Shown here piece by piece: positions 24,819 to 36,060 of a stretch of DNA of 64,000 nt; the stretch's first letter is position 1; every line of letters starts with the position of its first letter. The stretch is taken from the NCBI RefSeq assembly GCF_937616625.2, contig NC_065576.1:16990501-17054500 (forward strand), read 5' to 3'. Made by a program: the position numbers and the translations under genes. The notes below the pieces were generated by a model. The model made no database searches, had not been told where the DNA came from, and saw only the letters and a list, made by a program, of their open reading frames with translations. Source of the stretch: Mercurialis annua. Its lineage: Eukaryota; Streptophyta; Magnoliopsida; Malpighiales; Euphorbiaceae.

Positions 24819-24972
24819 GTGAATAAATAGTCTATATGGCATTAGGAATATTAATCCTAATTGGATTTATACTTCCTAATTACTCAATGATAACAAAGTT
24901 ATCCTTCACCTAAATACTCCACAATAGAGTCCTAATCCAAATAGGAATTAGAATTCTAGGCATATTCCAACA

Positions 24973-24983
24973 ATCTCCACCTT
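24973..24983 (-). other. Polypurine tract
   Basis: On the minus strand this reads AAGGTGGAGAT, directly followed by the LTR start TGTTGG. This is the usual plus-strand primer site of plant Copia elements and fixes both the LTR boundary and the orientation. Confidence 0.85.
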
Positions 24984-26154
24984 GACTTGAATTCTCCAAT
25001 AAACTGTGATTACTGTTGTGCTCCACCTTCTCCATTTAAGTCCAAACTGAACTTATTCCAAAAGAGGTTCTTTGAGGAGGACCATACAAGTTTCAAGAAC
25101 GTCTTGAACTTGCTGAAACCAAAATGACTTGAAGATTTACTATCTTCGGGTGTATCAATCAAAATTTCACGAAGCTTCGAATTTTGTTGGTCTTAAAACT
25201 GATACCAGAAACAAACGTCATTAGTAGCCTATAATGATTAAATCAAAAAACAAATGTTGAGGTCGTAGCATATCCCTTAATCTTCATAAGTCGACCAACC
25301 CAATGAGCATACATCACAAGTGCAGCATCCAATCTCACTTCATCGCCAAATAACCCATAAAACTCGTAGTTTTATATATTGAGATACCAGACATGTGCAT
25401 ATAGAAACCATGTTGAACATTCATTATTGCTCTGACCGTCTCATTATGCATCTTGCCCTTGACTGAACCAATATCCCAAAATTCTGCATGTATTGACCGT
25501 TACCCATAACTACACTCCACTATCAACTCAGTTGTAGACGGAAAACCAATTGAAATTGGCACATATGTGATATGAACAACCTGAATCTGCATAAATTTTG
25601 GATAAAAAATATTCTGCCTATCTCCAAACAAATTGGCTTATGAGCGATTCAATAGTGACGCCGTTTCAAATTACAAACATTGTAATCCATCTTGTGTCTA
25701 AGATTGCTACTTAATCAAAACAAAATCTCTTTTGCAATATCATGATTTTATCAAAATCTGATTATGCCCAAACGAACTCTTCATTCAACAAACTCTTAAA
25801 AGCAATTTTTGAATTCAAATCACTAATAGAATTTGATGAGAGTATAAAGAGATTACCCCAATCATTCATCTTACAAAGGCTCTATAAAATCCTCAAATAG
25901 TTGTGTGTTTAGAAAAGTCATACCTTTTTCTTTGTAGTTTAAAGTAGCATATTAATCTCCATCACAAAAATCTCCTTAAGGATTTTAATACCCAAGTCTG
26001 TCTTCAATTGACGACTTTCGGCACTTCCAAATTTGGTGGCTTCTCTATCTCCAAATAATCTTCTTTGTGTCAAGTAATTGCGCCTTGCGAAATCCTCCAA
26101 ATAATACTTTGCCATCATAATCATAATCCAAAATTGAATCTGAAAACCAAATTG
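24984..26154 (-). other. Internal region without recognisable gag-pol
   Basis: This is about 1.17 kb between polypurine tract and primer-binding site, far shorter than the several kilobases of a complete Copia interior. I see no protease, integrase, reverse transcriptase or RNase H motif on the minus strand, and stop codons break all long frames except a short one next to the PBS. The part next to the polypurine tract (24,984-25,218) is repeated at 26,799-27,033. The element would need proteins in trans. Confidence 0.75.
25939..26124 (-). pseudogene. Short open frame after the PBS, possible gag remnant
   Basis: This is a 61-codon minus-strand frame starting at an ATG 31 bp after the PBS, with further in-frame ATGs at 26,118 and 26,115, ending at a stop at 25,941-25,939. 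The product begins MIMMAKYYLEDF and is rich in charged residues (ARRNYLTQRRLFGDRE), with no zinc knuckle or other domain I recognise. A longer frame reaching upstream to 26,208 runs through the PBS into the LTR, so its start is unlikely. Position is the only reason to suspect a gag 5' remnant. It may equally be non-coding leader. Confidence 0.3.
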
Positions 26155-26166
26155 GCTCTGATACCA
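26155..26166 (-). other. Primer-binding site (initiator Met tRNA)
   Basis: On the minus strand this reads TGGTATCAGAGC, the standard plant Copia PBS complementary to the 3' end of initiator methionine tRNA. Two bases (AT) separate it from the LTR end at 26,169. It identifies 26,169-26,787 as the 5' LTR in element orientation. Confidence 0.93.
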
Positions 26167-26168
26167 AT

Positions 26169-26787
26169 TGTTGTAACATTGATACCGATGTTGAATCTTT
26201 GGTACCAATTGTCGTGACCGGTTCGTGACCGAATTGGTATGCGCAGCGGAATCGAAACCATTGGTAGGTATTTAATTATGGATTTGATCAACAAACAATA
26301 ATATAGCAAAATAATAAATAACACAAGACATTTACGTGGTTCTGCATTAAAGCGTACATCCACGGGTGAAAGATTCGAGCCATCCACTAATCATCAAAAG
26401 GAGTACAAAATTGGTGGAGAATCACAAAATAGAGAACATCTCTAACAAATATGCCCTTAGAAGAAAAACCCACAAAGTGTTTCTCTCTCTACAAGAAGTA
26501 CCCAAAAGGGTGAGAGTTAACTTATATTCCTCACATCACACACACCCCCTTTTTCCCTTATTCACATCAATGTCTACATTGTGTGTTCGGTTTTTGGTGT
26601 CTTCTAAAAGGTGAATAAGGTAGTGTATATATAGTGAATAAATAGTCTATATGGCATTAGGAATATTAATCCTAATTGGATTTATACTTCCTAATTACTC
26701 AATGATAACAAAGTTATCCTTCACCTAAATACTCCACAATAGAGTCCTAATCCAAATAGGAATTAGAATTCTAGGCATATTCCAACA
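26169..26787 (-). mobile_element. LTR copy 2 (right, 5' LTR in element orientation)
   Basis: This 619-bp LTR starts TGTTGTAACATTG and ends ATATTCCAACA on the plus strand, exactly 1,815 bp from copy 1 throughout. It is followed not by satellite but by another polypurine tract and internal sequence. Three differences from copy 1 in 619 bp (about 0.5%) indicate a young event, either insertion or the tandem duplication. Confidence 0.9.
26626..26633 (-). promoter_or_regulatory. TATA-like box of right LTR
   Basis: This is the same TATATATA box as at 24,811, in the LTR that carries the 5' role, so it is the likely start region for any element transcript running leftwards. Confidence 0.5.
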
Positions 26788-27033
26788 ATCTCCACCTTGA
26801 CTTGAATTCTCCAATAAACTGTGATTACTGTTGTGCTCCACCTTCTCCATTTAAGTCCAAACTGAACTTATTCCAAAAGAGGTTCTTTGAGGAGGACCAT
26901 ACAAGTTTCAAGAACGTCTTGAACTTGCTGAAACCAAAATGACTTGAAGATTTACTATCTTCGGGTGTATCAATCAAAATTTCACGAAGCTTCGAATTTT
27001 GTTGGTCTTAAAACTGATACCAGAAACAAACGT
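26788..27033 (-). mobile_element. Second, truncated internal segment ending in satellite
   Basis: This repeats 24,973-25,218 with no difference that I can see, beginning with the polypurine tract. At 27,026-27,033 the word ACAAACGT belongs both to the element (which continues TCATTAG in the first copy) and to the satellite (which continues TACGAAAC). The break was therefore joined at 7-8 bp of microhomology. Confidence 0.85.
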
Positions 27034-27790
27034 TACGAAACAAATCCAAGCATTTCACCTTTTTAGCAATTTAAGCAAAACGTTTACAAACGTTTCGAAA
27101 CAAATCCAAATGTTTCGCATTTTTAGCAATTTAAGCTAAACATTTACAAACGTTACAAAACAAATCCAAACATTACAAAATAAATTCAAACTTTACGAAA
27201 CAAATCCAAACGTTTCACCTTTTTAGCGATTTAAGCCAAACGTTTACAAACGTTACGAAACAACACCAAACATTTAAAACGTTATGGAACAAATCCAAAC
27301 ATTTCACATTTTTAGCGATTTAAGCCAAACCTTTACAAACGTTACGAAACAAAACCAAGCATTTCACCTTTTTAGTAATTTAAGCCAAATGTTTACAAAC
27401 ATTACGAAACAAATCCAAGCGTTTCACCTTTTGAGCAATTTAAGCAAAATCTTTACAAACGTTCCGAAACAAGTCCTAGCGTTTCACCTTTTTAGTAATT
27501 TATGCCAAACGTTTAAAAATGTTACGAAACAAATCTAAGCATTTTACCTTTTTAGCAATTTAAGCCAAACAATTACACACTTTACGAAAAAAATCCAAAT
27601 GTTACGAAACAAATCTAAGCATTTTAACGTTTACAAACGGTACGAAACAAAACCAAATATTTCACCTTTTTAGCAGTTTAAGAAAAACGTTACGGAACAA
27701 ATCCAAACGTTTCCCCTTTTTAGTGATTTAAGCAAAACGTTTCACCTTTTTAGCGATGTAAGCCAAACGTTTACAAACGTTACGAAACAA
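27034..27790 (+). repeat. Segment paralogous to 31.94-32.70 kb
   Basis: Right of the retroelement the monomer order matches 31,940-32,700 at an offset of about 4.9 kb. Shared marks are an AACACCAAACATTTAAAACG half-monomer (27,262 and 32,179) and CAAGTCCTAGCG (27,470 and 32,386). The segment flanking the element on the left (24,120-24,353) matches 31,650-31,870, so the element sits inside one superunit. Confidence 0.75.
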
Positions 27791-28979
27791 ATTCAAGCGT
27801 TTCACCTTCTTAGCAATTTAAGCCAAACGTTTACAAACGTTCCTAAACAAATCCAAGCGTTTCACCTTTTTAGTAATTTAAGCCAAACGTTTACAAACGT
27901 TACGAAACAAATCCAAGCGTTTCACCTTTTTAGTAATTTAAGCCAAACGTTTACAAACGTTACGAAACAAATCCAATCGTTTCACCTTTTTAGCAATTTA
28001 AGCCAAACGTTTACAAACGTTACAAAACAAATCCAATGTTTCACCTTTTTTGCTATTTAAGCCGAACGTTTAGAAACTTTACGAAATAAAACCAAACGTT
28101 TCACCTTTTTAGTGATTTAAACAAAACGTTTACAAACGTTACGAAACAAATCCAAACGTTTCCCCATTTTAGCGATTTAAGCCAAACACTAAATACGTTA
28201 CAAAACAAATCCAAACATTTCCCCGTTTTTGCGATTTAAGCAAAATGTTTACAAACGTTACGAAACAAATCCGAACGTTTCAACTTTTTAGCGATTTAAG
28301 CCAAACGTTTACAAAGGTTACAAAACAAATCCAAATGTTTTACCTTTCTAGCAATTTAAGTCAAACATTTACAAACGTTATGAAACAAATCCAAGCGTTT
28401 CTCCTTTCTAACAACATCAGCCAAATGTCTACAAACGTTAGGAAACAAATCCAGGCGTTTCACCTCTTTAGCAATTTAAGCCAAACGTTTACAAACGTTA
28501 CGAAACAAATCGAAGCGTTTCACCTTTTTGGCGATTTAAGCCAAACGTTTACAAAAGTTATGAAACAAATCCAAACGTTTCACAATTTTCGCGATTTAAG
28601 CCAAACGGTTACAAACGTTACGAAACAAATCCAAATGTTTCACCTTTGTAGCGATTTAAGCCAAACGTTTACAAACGTTACGAAACAAACCAAACGTTTC
28701 GCCTTTTTAGCTATTTAAGCTAAACGTTTACAAACGTTACGAAACAGATCCAAACGTTTCACCTTTTTAGCGATTTAAGCCAAATGTTGACAAATGTTAG
28801 GAAACAAAACCAAACGTTTAAAACATTACGAAACAAATCCAAACGTTTCACATTGTTAGCATCTAAGCGATAACTTTACAAACGTTAAGAAACAAAACCA
28901 AGCGTTCAACCTTTTTAGCAATTTAAGCCAAACGTTTACAAACGTTACAAATCAAATCCAAGCGTTTTACCTTTTAGCA

Positions 28980-30310
28980 ATTTAAGCCAAACGTTTACAA
29001 AAATTCCGAAATAAATCCAAGCGTTTCACCTTTTTCTTAATTTAAGCCAAACGTTTACAAACGTTACGAAACGTATCCAAGCGTTTCACTTTTTTAGCAA
29101 TTTAAGCCAAATGTTTGCAAACGTTACGAAACAAATCCAAACGTTCATCTTTTTAGCGATCGAAGCCAAACGTTTACAAACGTTATGAAATAAAAACAAA
29201 CGTTAAAATCGTTATGAAACAAATCCAAACGTTTCACATATTTAGCGTTTAAGCCAAACATTTACAAACGTTATGAAACAAATCCAACGTTTATCTTTTT
29301 AGCGATTTAAGCCAAACGGTATGAAACAAAACCAAATTTCAAACATTTCACATTTTTAGCAATTTAAGCCAAACGTTTAAAAAAATTCCGAAATAAATCC
29401 AAGCGTTTCACCTTTTTATTAATTTAAGCCAAACGTTTACAAACGTTACGAAACGTATCCAAGCGTTTCACTTTTTTAGCAATTTAAGCCAAATGTTTGC
29501 AAACGTTACGAAACAAATCCAAACGTTCATCTTTTTAGCGATCGAAGCCAAACGTTTACAAACGTTATGAAACAAAAACAAACGTTAAAATCGTTATGAA
29601 ACAAATCCAAACGTTTCACATTTTTAGCATTTAAGCCAAACATTTACAAACGTTATGAAACAAATCCAACGTTTATCTTTTTAGCGATTGAAGCCAAACG
29701 GTATGAAACGAAACCAAATTTCAAACATTTCACATTTTTAGCGAGTTAAGCAAAACGTTTACAAACGTTACGAAACAAATTCAAACGTTTCACATTTTTA
29801 GCGAGTTAAGCAAAACGTTTACAAACGTTACGAAACAAATACAAGCGTTTCACATTTTTAGCGAGTTAAGCAAAACGTTTACAAACGTTACGAAACAAAT
29901 ACAAGCGTTTCACCTTTTTAGGAATTTAAGCCAAACGTTTACAAACGTTACGAAACAAATCCAAACGTTCATCTTTTTAGCGATCGAAGCCAAACATTTA
30001 CAAACGTTATGAAATAAAAACAAACGTTAAAATCGTTATGAAACAAATCCAAACGTTTCACATTTTTAGCATTTAAGCCAAACATTTACAAACGTTATGA
30101 AACAAATCCAACGTTTATCTTTTTAGCGATTGAAGCCAAACGGTATGAAACGAAACCAAATTTCAAACATTTCACATTTTTAGCGAGTTAAGCAAAACGT
30201 TTACAAACGTTACGAAACAAATTCAAACGTTTCACATTTTTAGCGAGTTAAGCAAAACGTTTACAAACGTTACGAAACAAATGCAAGCGTTTCACTTTTT
30301 TAGGAATTTA
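28980..30310 (+). repeat. Local higher-order repeat of about 380-440 bp, three copies
   Basis: The variant AGCGATCGAAGCC occurs at 29,155, 29,537 and 29,979 (382 and 442 bp apart). Each is followed by AAAACAAACGTTAAAATCG, a shortened ATTTAAGCC or CGTTTAAGCC monomer, a TCCAACGTTTATC variant and a GGTATGAAAC variant. Between copies, several monomers with AGCGAGTTAAGCAAAACG are added, which accounts for the unequal spacing. This patch is absent from paralogous segments, so it is a private expansion. Confidence 0.75.
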
Positions 30311-33300
30311 AGCCAAACTTTTACAAACGTTATAAAACAAATCCAAGCGTGTAACCTTGTTAGCAATTTAAGCGAAATGTTTACAAACATTACGAAACAA
30401 ATCCAAGCGTTTCCCCTTTTTAGCAATTTAAGCCAAACGTTTACAAACGTTACGAAATAAATCCAAACGTTTCACCTTTTTAGCGATTTAAGCCAAACGT
30501 TCACAAACGTTACGAAACAAATCCAAACGTTTAACCATTTTAGCTATTTAAGCCAAACATTTACAAACGTTACGAAAAAAATCCAAGAATTTCACCTTTT
30601 TAGCAATTTAAGCCAAATGTTTACAAACGTTACGAAACAAATCTAAGTGTTTCACCTATTTTTAAATTTAAGACAAACGTTTACAAACGTTATGAAACAA
30701 ATCCAAACGTTTCACCTTTTTAGATATTTAAACCAAACCTTTACAAACGTTATGAACAAATCCAAACGTTTCACCTTTTTAGCGATTTAAGCCAAACGTT
30801 TACAAACGTTACAGAACAAAAACAAACATTTCCCCTTTTTAGCCATTTAAGCCAACTTTTACAAACGTTTCGAAACAAATCTAAACGTTTCACCTTTTTA
30901 ACAATTTAAGCTAAACGTATACAAACGTTACCAAACAAATCCAAACGTTTAACTTTTTTAGCAAATTAAGCCAAACGTTTACAAACGTTACGAAACAAAA
31001 TCAAACGTTTAAAATGTTACTAAACAAAACCAAACGTTTAAAATGTTTCGAAACAAATCCAAATGTTTCACATTTTTAGCGATTTAAGCCAAACCGTTAC
31101 AAACATTACGAAACAAAACCAAGCGTTATACCTTTTTAGCAATTTAAGCCAAATGTTTACAAACGTTACGAAACAAATCCAAGCGTTTCACCTTTTTAGC
31201 AATTTATTTCAAACGTTTACAAACGTTCCGAAACAAATACAAGCGTTTCACCTTTTTTGTAATTTAAACCAAACGTTTACAAACTTTATGAAAAAAATCC
31301 AAGCGTTTCACCATTTTAGCAATTTAAGCCAAACGTTTACAAATGTTACGAAACAAATCAAAACGTTTCTCCTTTTTAGCGATTTAAGCCTAACGTTTAC
31401 AAACGTTATGAAACAAAACCAAACATTTCACCTTTTTAGAAATTTAAGACAAACGTTACGAAACAAATCCAAACGTTTCACCTTTTTAGCGATTTAAGCC
31501 AAACGTTTTAGCTTTTAAGCGATTTAAGCCAAACGTTCCGAAAAAAATCCAAACGTTTCACCTTTTTAGCGATTTAAGCCAAACGTTTACAAACGTTGCG
31601 AAACAAATCCAAACGTCTTACCTTTTTAGCGATTTAAGCCAAATGTTTACAAAAGTTACGAAACTAATCCAAACATTTAAAACGCTACGAAAGCTTTTTT
31701 AGCGATTTATGCCAAATTTTTACAAATGTTACAAAACAAATCCAAACGTTTCACCGTTTTAACGATTTAAAACAAACTTTTATAAACGATACGAAACAAA
31801 TCCAAACGTTTCACCTTTTTGGCGATTTAAGCCAAGCATTTACAAATATTACGAAACAAATCCAAACGTTACGAAACAAAACCAAACGTTTACAAACGTT
31901 ACGAAACAAATCGAAGCGTTTCACCTTTTTACAAATTTATGTCAAATGTTACGAAACAAATCCAAGCATTTCACCTTTTTAGCAATTTAAGCAAAACGTT
32001 TACAAACGTTTCAAAACAAATCCAAACGTTTCGCATTTTTAGCAATTTAAGCGAACCATTTACAAACGTTACAAAACAAATCCAAACGTTACAAAACAAA
32101 TTCAAACTTTACGAAACAAATCCAAACGTTTCTCCTTTTTAGCGATTTTAACCAAACGTTTACAAACGTTACGAAACAACACCAAACATTTAAAACGTTA
32201 TGAAACAAATCCAAACATTTCACATTTTTAGCGATATAAGCCAAACCTTTACAAACGTTACAAAACAAAACCAAGCATTTCACCTTTTTAGTAATTTAAG
32301 CCAAACGTTTACAAACATTACGAAACAAATCCAAGCGTTTCACCTTTTGAGCAACTTAAGCCAAACGTTTACAAACGTTCCGAAACAAGTCCTAGCGTTT
32401 CACCTTTTTAGTAATTTATGCCAAACGTTTACAAACGTTACGAAACAAATCTAAGCGTTTTACCTTTTTAGCAATTAAAGCCAAACGATTATAAAAGTTA
32501 CGAAACAAATCCAAACGTTTCATCTTTTTAGCGATTTAAGCTTAACGTTTACAAACGGTACGAAACAAAACCAAATATTTCACCTTTTTAGCAATTTAAG
32601 AAAAACGTTACGAAACAAATCCGAACGTTTCACCATTTTAGCGATTTAAGCCAAACGTTTCACCTTTTTAGCGATGTAGGCCAAACGTTTACAAACGTTA
32701 CGAAACAAATCCAAACGTTTCACCTTTTTATTGATTTAAGACAAACGTTACGAACTAATCAAAACATTTAAAACGTTACGAAAATCTTTTTAGAAATTTA
32801 AGCCAAACGTTTACAAATGTTATGAAACAAATCCAAACGTTTCACCTTTTTTGCGATTTAAAACAAACGTTTACAAACGTTACGAAAAAAATCCAAACGT
32901 TTTACCTTTTTAGCAATTTAAGCCAAACGTTTACAAATATTGCGAAACAAAGCCAAACGTTATGAAACAAAACCAAATGTTAACAAACTTTACGAAACAA
33001 ATTCAATCGTTTCCCCTTTTTCGGAATTTAAGCCAAACGTTTAAAACGTTACGAAATAAATCCAATCGTTTTACCTTTTTAGCGATTTAAGCTAAACGTT
33101 TACAAACGTTACGAAACAAATCCAAATGTTTCACATATTTAGCAATTTAAGTTGAACGTTTACAAATGTTACGAAACAAATCCAAGCGTTTCACCTTTTA
33201 AAAAATCCAAGCGTTTACAAACGTTATGAAAGAAATCCAAACGTTTCACTATTTAGAGATTTAAGCCAAACGTTTTACAAACGGTACGAAACAAATCCAA

Positions 33301-34422
33301 ACGTTCAGCTTTTTAGAGATTTAAGCCATTCGTTTACAAACGTTACAAAACAAATCCAAACGTTTCACCTTTTTAGCAATTTTAACCAAACGTTTATAAA
33401 CGTTACGAAACAAATCCAAACGTGTCACCTTTTTAGCAAATTGAGAAAAACATTTACAAACGTTACGAAACAAATTCAAACCTTTCACATTTTTAGCGAT
33501 TTAAGCCAAATATTTACAAACATTACAAAACAGATCCAAACGTTTCACCTTTTTAGCGATTTATGCCAAACGTTTACAAACGTTATGAAACAAATCCAAA
33601 CGTTTCACCTTTTTAGCGATATAAGCCAAACGTTTACCAACGTTACTAAACAAAATCAAGAGAATAAAATGTTACGACACCAATCCAAACGTTTCCCATT
33701 GTTCGCGATTTAAGCCAAACGTTTACAAATGTTATGAAACAAATCCAAGCGTTTCTCCCTTTTTGCAATAAAAGCGAAACGTTTACAAACGTTACGAAAC
33801 AAATCCAAGCGTTTCACCTTTTTTGCAATATAAGCCAAACGTTTACAAATGATATGAAACAAATCCAAGCGTTTCACCTTGTTAGCGATTTAAGCCAAAC
33901 GTTTACAAGCGTTACGAAACAAATCCAAACATTTCATCTTTTTAGCGATTTAAGCCAAACATTTACAAAGGTTATGTAACAAATCCAAATTTTTCACCTC
34001 TTTAGCCATTTAGCCAAACATTTACAAACGTTACGAAACAAATCCAAGCGTTACATCTTTTTAGCAATGTAAGCCAAACGTTTACAAACTTTACGAAACA
34101 AATCCAAATGTTTCACGTTTTTAGCGATTTAAGCCAAACATTTATAAAGGTTACGGAACAAATCCAAACATGTCACCTTTTTAGCGATTTAAGCCAAACA
34201 TTTACAAACGTTACGAAACAAATCCAAACGTTTCACCTTTTTAGCGATTTAAGCTAAACGTTTACAAACGTTACGAAACAAATCCAAACGTTACACCTTT
34301 TTAGCGATTTAAGCCAAACGTTTAAAAACGTTGCGAAACAAATACAAACCTTTCACCTTTTTAGCGATTTAAGCCAAACGTTTACAAACGTTATGAAACA
34401 AATCCAAACACTTCACCTTTTT

Positions 34423-36060
34423 AGCGTTTAAGCCAAACATTTACAAATGTTACGAAACAAATCCAAACGTTTCACCTTTTTAGAAATTTGAGCAAAACGT
34501 TTACAAACGTTACGAAACAAATCCAAACGTTTCATCTTTTTAGCGATTTGGGCAAAAGGTTTACAAACATTACGAAACAAATCCAAACTTTTCACCTTTT
34601 TAGTGATTTGAGCCAAACGTCTACAAACGCTGCGAAAAAAATCCAAACGTTTCACCTTTTTAGCGATTTAAGCCAAACATTTACAAACGTTACGAAACAA
34701 AACCAAAAGATTAAAACGTTACGAAATAAATCCAAACGTTTCACATTATTAGCGATTTAAGCCAAACTTTTACAAATGTTATGAAACAAATCCAAGCATT
34801 TCTCCTTTTTAGTAACATAAGCCAAATGTTTACAAACATTACAAAACAAATTCAAGCGTTTCACCTTGTTAGCAATATAAGACAAACGTTTACAAACGTT
34901 ACAAAACAAATCCAAACATTTCACCTTTTTAGCGATTTAAGCCAAACGTTTACAAAGATTATGAAACAAATACAAATTTTTCACCTCTTTAACCATTTAG
35001 GCCAAACGTCTACCAACGTTACAAAACAAATCCAAGCGTTTCAACTTTTTATTAGTTTATGCCAAACTTTTAAAAACATAATTAAACAAATCCAAGCGTT
35101 TTACATTTTTAGCAATTTAAGCCAAACGTTTACAAACTTTACGAAACAAATCCAAATGTTTCACCTTTTTAGCGATTTAAGAGAAACGTTTACAAACGTT
35201 ACGAAACAAATCCAAACATTTCACCTTTTTAGCAATTTAAGCCAAACGTTTATAAAGATTATGAAACAAATCCAAATTTTTCACCTCTTTAGCCATTTAG
35301 GCCAAACGTCTACAAGCGTTACGAAACAAATCCAAGTGTTTCACTTTTTTATTAATTTATGCCAAACGTTTACAAACGTTACGAAACAAATCCAACTGTT
35401 TTACATTCTTAGCAATTTAAGCCAAACGTTTACAAACATTACGAAACAAATCCAAATTTTTCACCTTTTTAGCGATTTAAGCCAAATGTTACGAAACAAA
35501 TCCTTACATTTAACCTTTTTAGCGATTTATGCCAAACATTTACAAACGTTACGAAACAAATCCAAACATCTCACCTTTTTAGCGATTTAAGCGAAACGTT
35601 TACAAACGTTACGAAACAAATCCAAATGTTTTACCTTTTTAGAGATTTAAGCGAAACGTTTATAAACTTTACGAAACAAATCCAAACGTTACGCCTTTTT
35701 AGCGATTTAAGCCAAACGTTTACAAACGTTACGAAACAAATCCAAACGTTTCACCTTTTTAGCGATTTAAGCCAAACCTTTACAAACGGTACGAAACAAA
35801 TCCAAACATTTCACCTTTTTAGCGATTTAAGCCAAACTTTTACAAACGTTACGAAACAAATCCAAACGTTTCACCTTTTTAGCGATTTAAGCTAAACGTT
35901 TACAAACGTTACGAAACAAATCCAAACGTTACACCTTTTTAGCGATTTAAGCCAAACGTTTAAAAACGTTGCGAAAGAAATACAAACCTTTCACATTTTT
36001 AGCGATTTAAGCCAAACGTTTACAAACGTTATGAAACAAATCCAAACACTTCACCTTTTT
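34423..36060 (+). repeat. 1.63-kb higher-order repeat, unit 1
   Basis: The anchor AGCGTTTAAGCC, a 57-bp monomer lacking ATT, occurs at 34,423, 36,061, 37,689 and 39,377. It delimits three tandem units of 1,638, 1,628 and 1,688 bp, each about 27 monomers. Unit 1 keeps a full monomer near 34,888 where units 2 and 3 have a 10-bp contraction, which explains the 10-bp difference. Confidence 0.9.
35711..35770 (+). repeat. Reference monomer (exact consensus)
   Basis: These 60 bases carry every majority state: AAACGTTT at 35,714, AAACGTTA at 35,724, CGAAACAAAT at 35,732, AAACGTTT at 35,744, CACCTTTTTAG from 35,752, and GCGATTTAA to the end. AAAC starts at monomer positions 4, 14, 24 and 34, exactly 10 bp apart. 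CpG steps are at 7, 17, 22, 37 and 53. Confidence 0.95.

Larger units (their letters stand above)
24354..24972 (-). mobile_element. LTR copy 1 (left, 3' LTR in element orientation)
   Basis: This 619-bp LTR reads TGTTGTAGCATTG to ATATTCCAACA on the plus strand; on the minus strand it starts TGTTGGAATATGCC and ends CTACAACA. It differs from the second LTR at three sites by eye: G/A at 24,361; C/A in the CACCAAAT/CACAAAAT word near 24,611; and T/C near 24,631. An 82-codon frame at 24,551-24,799 runs antisense to the element and is duplicated in the other LTR; I do not regard it as a gene. Confidence 0.9.
24354..27033 (-). mobile_element. Truncated Copia-type LTR retroelement with LTR-internal-LTR-internal layout
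   Basis: Reading along the plus strand there is an LTR (24,354-24,972), internal DNA (24,973-26,168), a second LTR (26,169-26,787), and a second partial internal segment (26,788-27,033) that repeats 24,973-25,218. The element lies on the minus strand. The PBS complement GCTCTGATACCA abuts the second LTR, and AAGGTGGAGAT, the minus-strand polypurine tract, abuts each LTR on its right. No gag-pol domain is recognisable in the 1.2-kb interior, so the element is internally deleted or non-autonomous. The left edge is a true LTR end next to satellite ATTGC. The right edge is a break inside internal sequence, and no target duplication is found. The shape fits a tandem element (LTR-int-LTR-int-LTR) that lost its right end. 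Confidence 0.88.

Noticed and set aside
26155..26166. tRNA gene fragment
   Set aside because: Only the 12 bases complementary to the tRNA 3' end are present, next to an LTR; this is a primer-binding site.
26788..26792. Target duplication directly after the right LTR of the Copia-type element
   Set aside because: Bases after this LTR are polypurine tract and internal sequence identical to that after the left LTR, not host DNA, and they do not match ATTGC on the left.
35711..35770. CENP-B box in the monomer
   Set aside because: The monomer has no TTCG...CGGG arrangement; its CpG words are ACGTT, ACGAA and GCGAT.
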